Source: Treponema sp. Marseille-Q4130 (GTDB lineage: Bacteria > Spirochaetota > Spirochaetia > Treponematales > Treponemataceae). Taken from it: a stretch of 64,000 nt of DNA. This document shows, in pieces, positions 21,787 through 30,686 of this stretch. The stretch spans positions 110,685-174,684 of the forward strand of contig NZ_JACSET010000007.1 of NCBI RefSeq assembly GCF_014334325.1, read 5' to 3'. How positions within the stretch are numbered: position 1 is the stretch's first letter; each line of letters opens with the position of its first letter. The notes below the pieces were generated by a model. That model did not search any database. It was not told where the DNA came from and saw only the letters and a list, made by a program, of their open reading frames with translations. Made by a program: the position numbers and the translations under genes.

Positions 21787-22755
21787 TCAACGCTTTCCAC
21801 GAAGCTCTCCCTGCTCCCTTCCCGTGTTGCGTTCCCAAAACACGCCGTCCGTATACCCTTGAATCGACGTATCGCGCTCCGCACGCGCGAGGCGCTTCAA
21901 CGCAAGGAGGCAGTAGTCTTCGTTGATTTCGATACCGCAATACCTGCGCTCGAGCTTTTTTGCGACGACGGCCGTCGTACCCGAACCGAGAAAGGGATCG
22001 AAGACGAGCGAGCCTTTTTTCGAACTCGCCAATATCAATTTTGCGATAAGCTTTTCGGGCTTTTGCGTCGGATGCTCGGTGTTTTCGCTCATCGACCAAT
22101 AAGGCACCGTGATGTCATCCCAAAAATTCGACGCGCCCGTCAAGCGGAATTTTCCGTCGTCGCCCTCTTCCCAATCTTTCGGTTTTCCGTCTTTGCGGTA
22201 GGGCGCTATGACGCGCCGCTTTTGCTTAACCGCATCCGCATCGAAATAATAATCACCGCTTACCGTCGCAAAAAAAATATCTTCCGAACAATTTTTCCAA
22301 TTCGCTTTCGCCCCGCGTCCCTTTTCCCTCTGCCACGTAATGCGGTTTCGCACCGTCAAAAGACCGCTTGCCGCCGTGTACAAAGATGCCGCGCTCTTCC
22401 AATCGCCGCAAATATAAACGCTCGCATTTTTTTTGAGCAGCCGCACGACTTGAGGAAACCACGAAGCAAGGTAGTTCGCATACGCTTCATCTCCGCGAGA
22501 CGCGAATTTTACGCCGCCGAAATTTTTTGTGATATTGTACGGCGGATCGATTATCATAAGGTCGACCGATTCCGACGGAAAAAAATCGATCGCCTTGAGC
22601 AAGTCGCCGTTGAATATCGAATCGACGATTTCATCTTTCGAAAGAGGGGCTGCCGCGCGGCGGATGAGCGGCTTTAATAATTTTCTGTCGTCCGCCGTAA
22701 GGACTGTCGTATGATTTCTCGGCGAAACTATTTTTGTATCTGCATCGTGTTCCAT
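21787..22755 (-). CDS. Site-specific DNA methyltransferase (beta-type N6-adenine/N4-cytosine)
   Basis: 322 residues. The catalytic motif IV, DPPYN (LMIIDPPYNITKNFGG), comes first near residue 70, and the S-adenosylmethionine motif I (FDPFLGSGTTAVVAKKL) comes near residue 265. This order defines beta-class amino-methyltransferases. The region between, with ENTEHPTQKPEKLIAKLI, is typical of the family. No restriction endonuclease or specificity subunit is adjacent, so it looks like an orphan enzyme. It sits between the two AmmeMemoRadiSam genes, with 15 and 7 bp spacers, which suggests cotranscription. The target sequence cannot be predicted. Confidence 0.92.
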   Translation of the reverse strand: MEHDADTKIVSPRNHTTVLTADDRKLLKPLIRRAAAPLSKDEIVDSIFNGDLLKAIDFFPSESVDLMIIDPPYNITKNFGGVKFASRGDEAYANYLASWFPQVVRLLKKNASVYICGDWKSAASLYTAASGLLTVRNRITWQREKGRGAKANWKNCSEDIFFATVSGDYYFDADAVKQKRRVIAPYRKDGKPKDWEEGDDGKFRLTGASNFWDDITVPYWSMSENTEHPTQKPEKLIAKLILASSKKGSLVFDPFLGSGTTAVVAKKLERRYCGIEINEDYCLLALKRLARAERDTSIQGYTDGVFWERNTGREQGELRGKR

Positions 22756-22770
22756 TGCAATACCCGGAAT

Positions 22771-24192
22771 TTAATAATGGCGTACGACTTCAAAGCGTTC
22801 GAGTTCGGGATTTTCACTTTTGTCGATGCCGCCTTTTTTGCACGCGATTTCGATCTGTTCGTCGACCGTGTTTACCGTTTCGAGATTCGGCAAAAGCAAG
22901 CCGCGCCTGTTTCCCTTTGTCACGATGACGCCGTAGCGTTTTACGTCGAGCGCTTCTTTCGACGAAATTTTTTCAGGGCTTGCAAGGACGTCGACGCTGT
23001 AGACGAGAGATGAAAGTTCGTCTTCCGTCACTTCGGAAAAGCGCGGATCGGAAGAAGCTGCGCTTACGGCATTGTGCGCGATCTCTTGGGCAATGCTCTC
23101 CCGTACCGGTACGATCGTTCCGATACAGCCGCGGAGCATGCCGTCTTTTTTCAACGATACGAAAACTCCCGCGCGGTTTTCGAGCAAATCGTCCGAAAGT
23201 TCCATACGCTCGGAGCCGCTTGAGCACAGAGCCGCGCCTCTTTCGATGCGAAGCCTGCCTTTTGTTCGCACATAGTTTTCGACCGCAAGCCTTGCGAGGC
23301 GGACGTATTCGTCTTCGCTTTTTTTCCGCGCATCGAGAGAGCGCCTCTCCTCCGCTTCGTACCGCTCCAAAAAATTGCGCGTTTCGTCGCACCCCGTCAC
23401 TTCATAGGCGCAGATCCCGTAGCCGACGCCGAAGGGTCCTTCGTAGGAAAGCTTTTCCGCTCGGACTGCCGTGCGGTCGAGGCTGCCCGCCATAATGATA
23501 AACGAACGATGACCGCACTCGGCGGCGTTTTCACAAAAATCGGGACTGAACGAAAAAAGCTTTCCGAAATCGGCACGTCCCATGACGTCCATAATGCGCT
23601 TATCGTAGACCGCTCCTTCCGCGCGATACCCGTAAGGCCCGTCAGATTTCAGCACGTGCGACAGATCGCCGCTTGCGACGACTACAATTCTTTTTCCCGT
23701 TTTTTCTGCAGCGTTTCGAATACACTCACCGAACGCATAATGCGCTTTGTACGACTGCCCCGAAAGACCGATACGCACGAGCTTATAATCGGTATAATAT
23801 TTATTAATAAAATACAGCGGTACCGCCGTACCGTGGTCGAGCGAAGCCCGTCTTTCCCCTTTCGTGCCCGCTGCAATATCCGCTTTATCGGCTTCGCTGC
23901 AGACGGCTTTAACAAAATCGGCATCGTAAAAAAGGTGAAAGCGCACTTCCGGCGCACCGAAATCGGAAAAATTCCCGAACGCTTCGGTACCCGGCGATAT
24001 ATGAAAATAATCGCGATAGAGAGTTGCGTGCGGAGACGTGACGACGATCGTTTCGGGGTTGAGGTTCGCAATTTTTTTTGCGACTTGCACATACGCGGTA
24101 ATCGTCGCCGCGATTTCATCTTCCCTGCCCTTACCTACTTCATGTACGATGAGAGGCGGATGCGGAACCGCAAATGCACCGATTATCGCCAT
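22771..24192 (-). CDS. Memo-AMMECR1 fusion (AmmeMemoRadiSam proteins B and A)
   Basis: 473 residues joining two parts of the AmmeMemoRadiSam set. Residues about 1-265 are Memo/LigB-like, related to class III extradiol dioxygenases, with metal-site histidines in AVPHPPLIV, VTSPHATLYRDYFHI, SLDHGTAVPLYFI and VVASGDLSHVL. Residues about 300-470 are an AMMECR1 domain with the hallmark GMLRGCIGTIVPV. The biochemical role is not established. GGGAG lies 5 bases before ATG 24192; the longer frame is not supported. First gene of the minus-strand run Memo-AMMECR1, methyltransferase, radical SAM enzyme. Confidence 0.92.
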   Translation of the reverse strand: MAIIGAFAVPHPPLIVHEVGKGREDEIAATITAYVQVAKKIANLNPETIVVTSPHATLYRDYFHISPGTEAFGNFSDFGAPEVRFHLFYDADFVKAVCSEADKADIAAGTKGERRASLDHGTAVPLYFINKYYTDYKLVRIGLSGQSYKAHYAFGECIRNAAEKTGKRIVVVASGDLSHVLKSDGPYGYRAEGAVYDKRIMDVMGRADFGKLFSFSPDFCENAAECGHRSFIIMAGSLDRTAVRAEKLSYEGPFGVGYGICAYEVTGCDETRNFLERYEAEERRSLDARKKSEDEYVRLARLAVENYVRTKGRLRIERGAALCSSGSERMELSDDLLENRAGVFVSLKKDGMLRGCIGTIVPVRESIAQEIAHNAVSAASSDPRFSEVTEDELSSLVYSVDVLASPEKISSKEALDVKRYGVIVTKGNRRGLLLPNLETVNTVDEQIEIACKKGGIDKSENPELERFEVVRHY

Positions 24193-24360
24193 AGCAACTC
24201 CCGTTTTAATAATTATTTTGCGTGCCGTTTCTGTAAAGGAACGGCATTTTCCGCTTTCAAGTGTACTCCATTTCACCGAAGTCGTAAACCTCGCATAAAT
24301 CTCGTACATATATGTAAGCCGCACGTAAGCCGCGCCCTGTTCGAAACCGCGTAAATCCTT

Positions 24361-24366
24361 TATACT
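24361..24366 (+). promoter_or_regulatory. -10 box of purL, six bases before the ATG
   Basis: TATACT, six bases, then ATG 24373. No Shine-Dalgarno site and no clear -35 box. Confidence 0.55.
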
Positions 24367-24372
24367 GTATCA

Positions 24373-27300
24373 ATGTTCCGTTTGTATGTGGAAAGAAAGC
24401 ACGGCTTTCAAAACGAAGCCGAGAGGATCAAATCGGAAATCGTTCATTTTTTGCGAATTCCGAGCGTTACGGGCGTGCGGTACTTGAACCGCTACGATGT
24501 CGAAAATATTTCCGACGAAGAAGCGAAAGAGGCCGCGCATCGAATTTTTTCCGAACCGCAGAGCGACGAATGTATTTTCGATGCGCTGCCGCTGCGTCCG
24601 GGCGAAACGGCGATCGCGTGGGAATACCTCCCCGGCCAATACGATCAACGCTCCGATTCCGCAGAGCAGTGTCTTTTGCTCTTGCGCGCAAGCCTTCCCG
24701 AAAAAAGCCGCGGTACGAAGCCGCCCCGTGTGCGGTGCGCAAAGGTCGTCCTCCTTTCAGGCGAGGTGAGCGCGCGCGACATTGAGCGCATTCAAAGCTA
24801 CCTTATCAATCCCGTCGATTCGCGTCTTGCAGGAGACGCCGTCCCCGACACGCTTGAATTGAAAGCGGCTCCTCCCTCAGACATTCCGTCCGTTGCGGGA
24901 TTTATCGGCATGGGCGAAAGCGAGCTCGCCTCTCTTCGAAAGCGCATGGCGCTTGCAATGGATGCGGCCGACGTCGAATTCATGCAGGATTATTTTAAAA
25001 AGGAAGGACGCGATCCGACGGAAACTGAAATCCGCGTACTCGATACGTATTGGTCGGATCACTGCCGGCATACGACGTTCCTTACGGAATTGACGGACAT
25101 TAAAATCGAAGACGGCGCCTATGCTCCGCTTTTTACTTCATCGCTTAAAACCTATACCGATATGCGCGTCGACGTGTACGGAAAAGCGGAAAAACCCGTG
25201 ACGCTCATGGATATGGCGGTCATCGGTGCAAAGTATTTGCGGAAGCACGGCAAACTCGACGATCTGGAAGCGTCCGAAGAAAACAATGCGTGTTCGCTGT
25301 TTATCGACGTGCATTATACGACGGACAAAGACGGCAAACCGCTCTCTCCCGATTCGCCGGGCGAAACGGAAAAGTGGCTGCTGTTATTTAAAAACGAAAC
25401 GCACAATCATCCGACGGAGATCGAACCTTTCGGAGGAGCTGCGACGTGTATCGGAGGCGCGATCCGCGATCCGCTTTCGGGAAGAGCGTGGGTATACCAA
25501 GCGCTCCGCGTGACGGGAGCAGCCGATCCGACCGTGCCGATTTCCGAAACGATTCCCGGAAAACTTCCGCAGATGAAGCTGTGCAGGGAAGCGGCTCAGG
25601 GATTTTCTTCGTACGGTAATCAAATAGGGCTTGCGACGGGACAAGTCGCGGAATTGTATCATCCGGGCTATGGGGCAAAGCGCATGGAATGCGGGGCGGT
25701 CATCGCCGCTTCTCCCGCGGACTCCGTTGTCCGCGAAAGACCGGAAGCGGGCGACGTCGTCATTTTGCTCGGCGGCGGTACGGGACGCGACGGCATCGGA
25801 GGGGCTACGGGTTCGTCGAAAGTGCACACCAAAGAATCGGTGACGAGCGCGGGCGCGGAAGTGCAAAAAGGCAACGCCGTCGAGGAACGAAAGATACAGC
25901 GCCTTTTCCGCGATAAAAAAGTGAGTTTGATGATACGCCGTTCGAACGACTTCGGCGCAGGCGGTGTGTCAGTCGCGGTCGGAGAACTGGCGGCGGGGCT
26001 CGACATCGACCTCGATGCGGTGCCTAAAAAATACGACGGCTTAAACGGCACCGAGCTTGCGATTTCCGAATCGCAGGAACGCATGGCGGTCGTCGTACGC
26101 GAAAAGGATGCGCGCGCTTTTATCGACCTTGCGGCAAAGGAAAATCTCCGTGCGGTCGTCGTCGCAAAAGTGACCGGCACGAATCGCCTCGTCATGAAAT
26201 GGAGGGGCAAAACGATCGTCGATCTTTCCCGCGATTTTCTCGACGCTGCCGGCGCTCCTCACAAAGCGCGTGCGTACATTGAAAACCCCGCGCTGCCCGA
26301 AACTTCGCCGCTCGTCCGCCCGCTCGAAACCGTTTCAAAAAAATTGCCCTCATCGCTTTCGGATGCGTGGCTTGCAAATATAAACGATTTGGCCTGCTGT
26401 TCCGAACGCGGCCTTTCCGAACGCTTCGACGGTTCCATCGGATCCGCAACCGTTTTGTTTCCGTTCGGCGGAAAATATCAGCGTACGCCCGAAGCGGCTA
26501 TGGCGGCAAAAATTCCCGTCGCCTCTCCGCGTGAAACCTCGACGGCGAGCATGATGTCTTTCGGCTTCGATCCCTTCGTCGGCGAATGGAGCGCATGGCA
26601 CGGCGCGCAAACGGCGGTCCTTTCATCCCTTGCAAAGATCGTGTGTATCGGCGGAAACGCCGCTTCGTGCCGCCTGTCGTTTCAAGAGTACTTCGGCCGC
26701 GCCGTCGATGAAAAGACGTGGGGCTATCCTGCGGCGGCTTTGCTCGGCGCGCTCGATGCGCAAAAGAAGACGGGCTGTGCGTCGATCGGCGGAAAAGACA
26801 GTATGAGCGGCACCTTCGAAAATATAAACGTTCCGCACACGCTCGTGTCGTTCGCCGTAACGCACGATAAAGCTGAGCGAGTGACGAGCGGTTCGTTTAA
26901 AAAATCGGGGAACGCGATCTATTTCGTCGGCACTCCCTATTCGCCGCTCCTTGCTCCCGATTTCACCGCATTTATGCAAAATGCCGCAATCCTCTATCGC
27001 TTGAACGCATCCGGCGCCATACGCGCGATGTATCCCGTCGGTTCGGGCGGCATCGCGGAAGCTCTTACGAAGATGATGATGGGAAACGGTATCGGAGGAC
27101 GCATCGATGCCGTGCCGCTTTCGTTTACGAGAGCGCACATACAGGGCGCGAAAGCGTCTTCGGTCGATCTCTTTACGCCGCAATACGGCTCGATCATCTT
27201 GGAAGCCGCACCCGAAGCGGAAAGCGAAATCGATAAAGCGGGTTTTGTTTCCGGTACGATTGTTAAAATCGGCGAGACGATACGCGAAAGTGAAATCGTC

Positions 27301-28371
27301 GTCGAAGACGAAAATGCGGGAATTCCGCACACGAAGATTTTCCTTTCGGATGCCGAAAAAGCATGGGAGTCGAAACTCTCAAAAGTATTTCCTCCCGTAT
27401 CCGAAAGCCCGGCTCCGCCTGCGCTTCCCTCCTTTGCGCTTGCCGCACATCCTTCGCTTGCCGATTTGAGGAGCCGCGTTTCGCTCGGCAAAAAAAGCTT
27501 TGCCGCTCCGACAAAAAAGGTACGCGTGCTCATCCCCGTTTTTCCGGGAACGAACTGCGAATACGATATGGCGCGCGCGTTCACCGTCGCAGGAGCCGAA
27601 ACGAAGATCGCAGTCTTTGCAAACAATACTCCCCGAGCCCTCGAAGAGTCGCTCGAAACGCTTGAGCGGGAATTGAAAGGCGCGCAGATTTTAGCGCTTG
27701 CCGGAGGATTTTCCGGAGGAGACGAGCCCGACGGTTCGGGTAAATTCATCGCAAACGTTTTGCGCGAGGGGCGCATCGCAGAGCAAGTGATGCAGCTTAT
27801 TAAAAAGCGGGACGGTCTCATCCTCGGCATCTGTAACGGTTTTCAGGCCCTCATCAAAACGGGGCTCGTGCCTTTCGGTGAGATCCGCACGATGACCGCC
27901 GATATGCCCACCCTCACGTTCAATACCGTCGGACGCCACATTTCGCGCATCGCCCGTACTCGCACGGTGAGCGCATTGAGTCCGTGGGCACTCGATGCGT
28001 CGGTTATCGACGAGAGGGTACACTTGATTCCCGTTTCACACGGGGAAGGCCGCATCGTTGTTGCAGCATCGCTTGCCCAACAGCTTTTCGCTTCGGGACA
28101 AGTGTTTTCGCAATACGTTGATGCCCTGGGTGTGCCTGCCGTAACCGAGCCGGACAATCCGAACGGCTCTCTCTTTGCAATCGAAGGGCTTACGAGTCCC
28201 GACGGCCGCGTGCTCGGTAAAATGGGACACAGCGAGCGCACGATCGGCATCGACGGAGGAGGCGCTTCGCGTGACCTCATCAAAAACGTCGCAGGCGATC
28301 CGCTTGCAAACAAATATGAAACTTCCTGTCAAAACATCTTTGCGGCGGGGGTACGATATTTTAATAATTAA
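24373..28371 (+). CDS. purL: Phosphoribosylformylglycinamidine synthase, single-chain type
   Basis: 1332 residues, fourth step of purine synthesis (FGAR plus glutamine to FGAM). One chain carries all modules: an N-terminal PurS-like part, a linker, two AIRS-like synthetase halves (TYWSDHCRHTTFL, FKNETHNHPTEIEPFGGAAT, and the later SIGGKDSMSGTFE), and a C-terminal glutamine amidotransferase with the nucleophile in LILGICNGFQAL and the His/Glu region VSHGEGRIV. The N-terminal layout is closest to the clostridial-type long PurL rather than the proteobacterial one. No other pur genes are nearby. It is followed at 16 bp by a lipoprotein gene. Confidence 0.96.
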   Translation: MFRLYVERKHGFQNEAERIKSEIVHFLRIPSVTGVRYLNRYDVENISDEEAKEAAHRIFSEPQSDECIFDALPLRPGETAIAWEYLPGQYDQRSDSAEQCLLLLRASLPEKSRGTKPPRVRCAKVVLLSGEVSARDIERIQSYLINPVDSRLAGDAVPDTLELKAAPPSDIPSVAGFIGMGESELASLRKRMALAMDAADVEFMQDYFKKEGRDPTETEIRVLDTYWSDHCRHTTFLTELTDIKIEDGAYAPLFTSSLKTYTDMRVDVYGKAEKPVTLMDMAVIGAKYLRKHGKLDDLEASEENNACSLFIDVHYTTDKDGKPLSPDSPGETEKWLLLFKNETHNHPTEIEPFGGAATCIGGAIRDPLSGRAWVYQALRVTGAADPTVPISETIPGKLPQMKLCREAAQGFSSYGNQIGLATGQVAELYHPGYGAKRMECGAVIAASPADSVVRERPEAGDVVILLGGGTGRDGIGGATGSSKVHTKESVTSAGAEVQKGNAVEERKIQRLFRDKKVSLMIRRSNDFGAGGVSVAVGELAAGLDIDLDAVPKKYDGLNGTELAISESQERMAVVVREKDARAFIDLAAKENLRAVVVAKVTGTNRLVMKWRGKTIVDLSRDFLDAAGAPHKARAYIENPALPETSPLVRPLETVSKKLPSSLSDAWLANINDLACCSERGLSERFDGSIGSATVLFPFGGKYQRTPEAAMAAKIPVASPRETSTASMMSFGFDPFVGEWSAWHGAQTAVLSSLAKIVCIGGNAASCRLSFQEYFGRAVDEKTWGYPAAALLGALDAQKKTGCASIGGKDSMSGTFENINVPHTLVSFAVTHDKAERVTSGSFKKSGNAIYFVGTPYSPLLAPDFTAFMQNAAILYRLNASGAIRAMYPVGSGGIAEALTKMMMGNGIGGRIDAVPLSFTRAHIQGAKASSVDLFTPQYGSIILEAAPEAESEIDKAGFVSGTIVKIGETIRESEIVVEDENAGIPHTKIFLSDAEKAWESKLSKVFPPVSESPAPPALPSFALAAHPSLADLRSRVSLGKKSFAAPTKKVRVLIPVFPGTNCEYDMARAFTVAGAETKIAVFANNTPRALEESLETLERELKGAQILALAGGFSGGDEPDGSGKFIANVLREGRIAEQVMQLIKKRDGLILGICNGFQALIKTGLVPFGEIRTMTADMPTLTFNTVGRHISRIARTRTVSALSPWALDASVIDERVHLIPVSHGEGRIVVAASLAQQLFASGQVFSQYVDALGVPAVTEPDNPNGSLFAIEGLTSPDGRVLGKMGHSERTIGIDGGGASRDLIKNVAGDPLANKYETSCQNIFAAGVRYFNN

Positions 28372-28387
28372 TAATATGGAGTATATG

Positions 28388-29389
28388 ATGTTTAACAAAA
28401 AGATAAAACCGATAATCGGCGCTTTGGCGATCGCAACGTTTTTCGCGGGCTGCTCCGCTTCCGCAAGAGCAGGCAAAAACGGCTGGTACGTCGATTACGA
28501 TGAAGCAAAAAAAGCCGCGCAGAAAAAAAATAAAAATCTCCTCATCCTTTTTTCCGTGGTCGACAATGACGAGGAAAGCCGAGCGCTCAAAGAAAAAGTG
28601 TTCGACACGAAAGAATTCGTATCCGCTCTTTCAAAGCGTTTTATCCTCGTCAATTTGGATTTTTCGGCCTCACTCTCCGGCGATGACGAAGGTCAAAGCG
28701 AAAAAGAGAAAAAAAAGGCGGAAGAGCGGCAGCGGAAAATCGACTACATGGGGTACATCGCCTCTCTCTATAACGTCGATTCCATCCCTTCTGTTTTCCT
28801 TGCGACGAAAGAAGGCTATTGTGCGGCGAAGATCGAAACTTCCGATGAAGATGCCGCCCCCGAAGCATATATAAAACTCATCGAAAGCAAATCGGCCGAT
28901 CTCGATAAAATCAATACATTGGCTGATGCGGTGCGCGCTGCGTCGGGAGCAGAAAAAGTGCTTGCAATCGATGCGCTCACGGAAGCGACGGAGAATACGC
29001 GGCGCCTGCTTTTGGCCGATCTTTTCCGTACGGTTTCTTCCCTCGATCCCGAAAATGAAACGGGATTTGTCGGCAAATATATTTTACTCACGGCCGTCTC
29101 CGATGCGTCGACATTTTATATGCAGCGCGATTTCACTTCCGCGATTCAAGCGCTCGCTTCGGCCCCAGAAGACAAGCGCCTCAGCGGACGCGAACGACAG
29201 CAGGCGTATTATTATGCGGGCGAATTTTTAATAACGAGCGGCAGTACCGATTATAAAGCCGTCTTCGATTATTTTCAAAAATCCTACGACGCCGATCCCG
29301 AAAGCGAATATGCGCCGCGCATAGCACGAATGCTTGTAAGCTTAAAGGAAGAGATCGAGCGGATTTCCGGCGACGGGAAGCAGCGATAA
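28388..29389 (+). CDS. Thioredoxin-fold lipoprotein without CXXC
   Basis: 333 residues. Signal peptide and lipobox (ALAIATFFAGC) anchor it to the membrane. Residues about 30-135 resemble the thioredoxin-like domain of DUF255/Thioredoxin_7 proteins (NKNLLILFSVVDNDEES ... FILVNLDF ... YNVDSIPSVFLATKEG), but the redox CXXC position reads VDNDEES, so disulfide chemistry is unlikely. A cis-Pro-like SIPS remains. The C-terminal half is helical and TPR-like (YYYAGEFLITSGSTDYKAVFD). Start: GGAG at 28378-28381 suits ATG 28388; ATG 28385 is possible. It is 3 bp from the following CorC-type gene. Confidence 0.78.
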   Translation: MFNKKIKPIIGALAIATFFAGCSASARAGKNGWYVDYDEAKKAAQKKNKNLLILFSVVDNDEESRALKEKVFDTKEFVSALSKRFILVNLDFSASLSGDDEGQSEKEKKKAEERQRKIDYMGYIASLYNVDSIPSVFLATKEGYCAAKIETSDEDAAPEAYIKLIESKSADLDKINTLADAVRAASGAEKVLAIDALTEATENTRRLLLADLFRTVSSLDPENETGFVGKYILLTAVSDASTFYMQRDFTSAIQALASAPEDKRLSGRERQQAYYYAGEFLITSGSTDYKAVFDYFQKSYDADPESEYAPRIARMLVSLKEEIERISGDGKQR

Positions 29390-29392
29390 ATT

Positions 29393-30685
29393 ATGGAAAA
29401 CGACCCCCCCGATAATCCTGCAACCGTCGTTTTACTGATAGCCGCGGCTGCCGTTTTAATAACGCTGTCCGCGCTCTTTTCGATTTCCGAAAGTTCGTTC
29501 CTCGGAATGAACAAACTCCGTCTCCGCATAAAACGCAAAAGCGGAGACAGGAGTGCGCTTCGGGCGGCAAAGCTGCTCGAAAAAAAAGACGTACTTATCA
29601 ATTCCCTGCTCGTTGCAAACGATCTCGTGAACATCCTCCTTTCCGCAATCCTCACCGCCGCCGCAATCGCGCTCTTCGGAAAAAAAGGTGTCGGGATCGC
29701 AACGTTTACGACAACGATTCTTTTATTGATTTTCGGCGAGATAACGCCGAAAGCGGTTTCGACGCGGCACCCCGATGTGTTCGCGTATGCGCTTTCGAAA
29801 TTCGTCTCCGTCACCGTTTTTATCTTCAAACCGATTTCGATCGCGTTTACCGCCGTCGCACACGCGGTGCTGCATTTGTTCGGCGTGAGCACAAAAAAGC
29901 CCGACCGGTCGTATACCGAAGAAGAGATCAAAACCTTTATCGCCGTCGGTGCGGAAAGCGGTGCGCTCGAAAAAGACGAAAATGCGATCATGAACCGCGT
30001 TTTCAAATTCACCGATTTGGAAGCGCAGGATATCATGATCCCGCGTACGAAAATCGTCGCCGTATCCGATAAGGCAAGCTGGCGCGACATCATCGAAAGA
30101 GCCGAGCGATCGCGCTTTTCGCGCTTTCCCGTTTATCGTAAAGACATCGACGATATCGTCGGCGTCCTCTATATAAAAGATTTGCTCGCGTACAAAGAAA
30201 AGGCGGATGCGTTTTCCGTGCGGAGCGTCATGCACGAACCGATTTTTATCCTCGGTACGAAAAAGATGTCGTCGGTGCAGGAAATGCTCCGCGAAAACCG
30301 TCAGTCCCTTGCGATTGTCGTTGACGAATATTCGGGCACCGACGGCATCATCACGCAGAGCGACATCGCCCGCGAAATTTTCGGCATAACCGATTCGAAT
30401 GCGAGCGGACGCGGGCATTTGCCTCCGGTAAAAATCGAAGATACGTCCGACTTCGTAACCGGCGGCGATATGCTGCTGAGCGAAGCGCGGGAGCTGCTGC
30501 ATGTTCCGTTTGCATCTGACATAAACGAAACGCTCGGCGGCTGGATCACCGAGAAGCTCGGCGATATGCCGCGTGCGGGAGACTGCATCGAATACGAAGG
30601 ACTGCGTTTTACCGTGCTTTCGATAAAAGACCGGAGAATTAATAAAATTCACGTAAAGCGCATCGCGGACGACGGAGAGGAATGA
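29393..30685 (+). CDS. CNNM/CorC-type membrane protein (first of two)
   Basis: 430 residues. A CNNM (DUF21) membrane domain at about 10-200 opens with LLIAAAAVLITLSALFSISESS and has IFGEITPKAVSTRHPDVFA. Two CBS domains follow (DIMIPRTKIVAVSDKA; FILGTKKMSSVQEML ... AIVVDEYSGTDGIITQSDI), then a C-terminal CorC_HlyC domain (ETLGGWITEKLGDMPRAGD). Family members are annotated as hemolysin-like but are generally linked to magnesium/cobalt efflux or homeostasis. It lies in one run with the thioredoxin-fold lipoprotein and a paralogue 1 base downstream. Confidence 0.92.
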   Translation: MENDPPDNPATVVLLIAAAAVLITLSALFSISESSFLGMNKLRLRIKRKSGDRSALRAAKLLEKKDVLINSLLVANDLVNILLSAILTAAAIALFGKKGVGIATFTTTILLLIFGEITPKAVSTRHPDVFAYALSKFVSVTVFIFKPISIAFTAVAHAVLHLFGVSTKKPDRSYTEEEIKTFIAVGAESGALEKDENAIMNRVFKFTDLEAQDIMIPRTKIVAVSDKASWRDIIERAERSRFSRFPVYRKDIDDIVGVLYIKDLLAYKEKADAFSVRSVMHEPIFILGTKKMSSVQEMLRENRQSLAIVVDEYSGTDGIITQSDIAREIFGITDSNASGRGHLPPVKIEDTSDFVTGGDMLLSEARELLHVPFASDINETLGGWITEKLGDMPRAGDCIEYEGLRFTVLSIKDRRINKIHVKRIADDGEE

Positions 30686-30686
30686 T

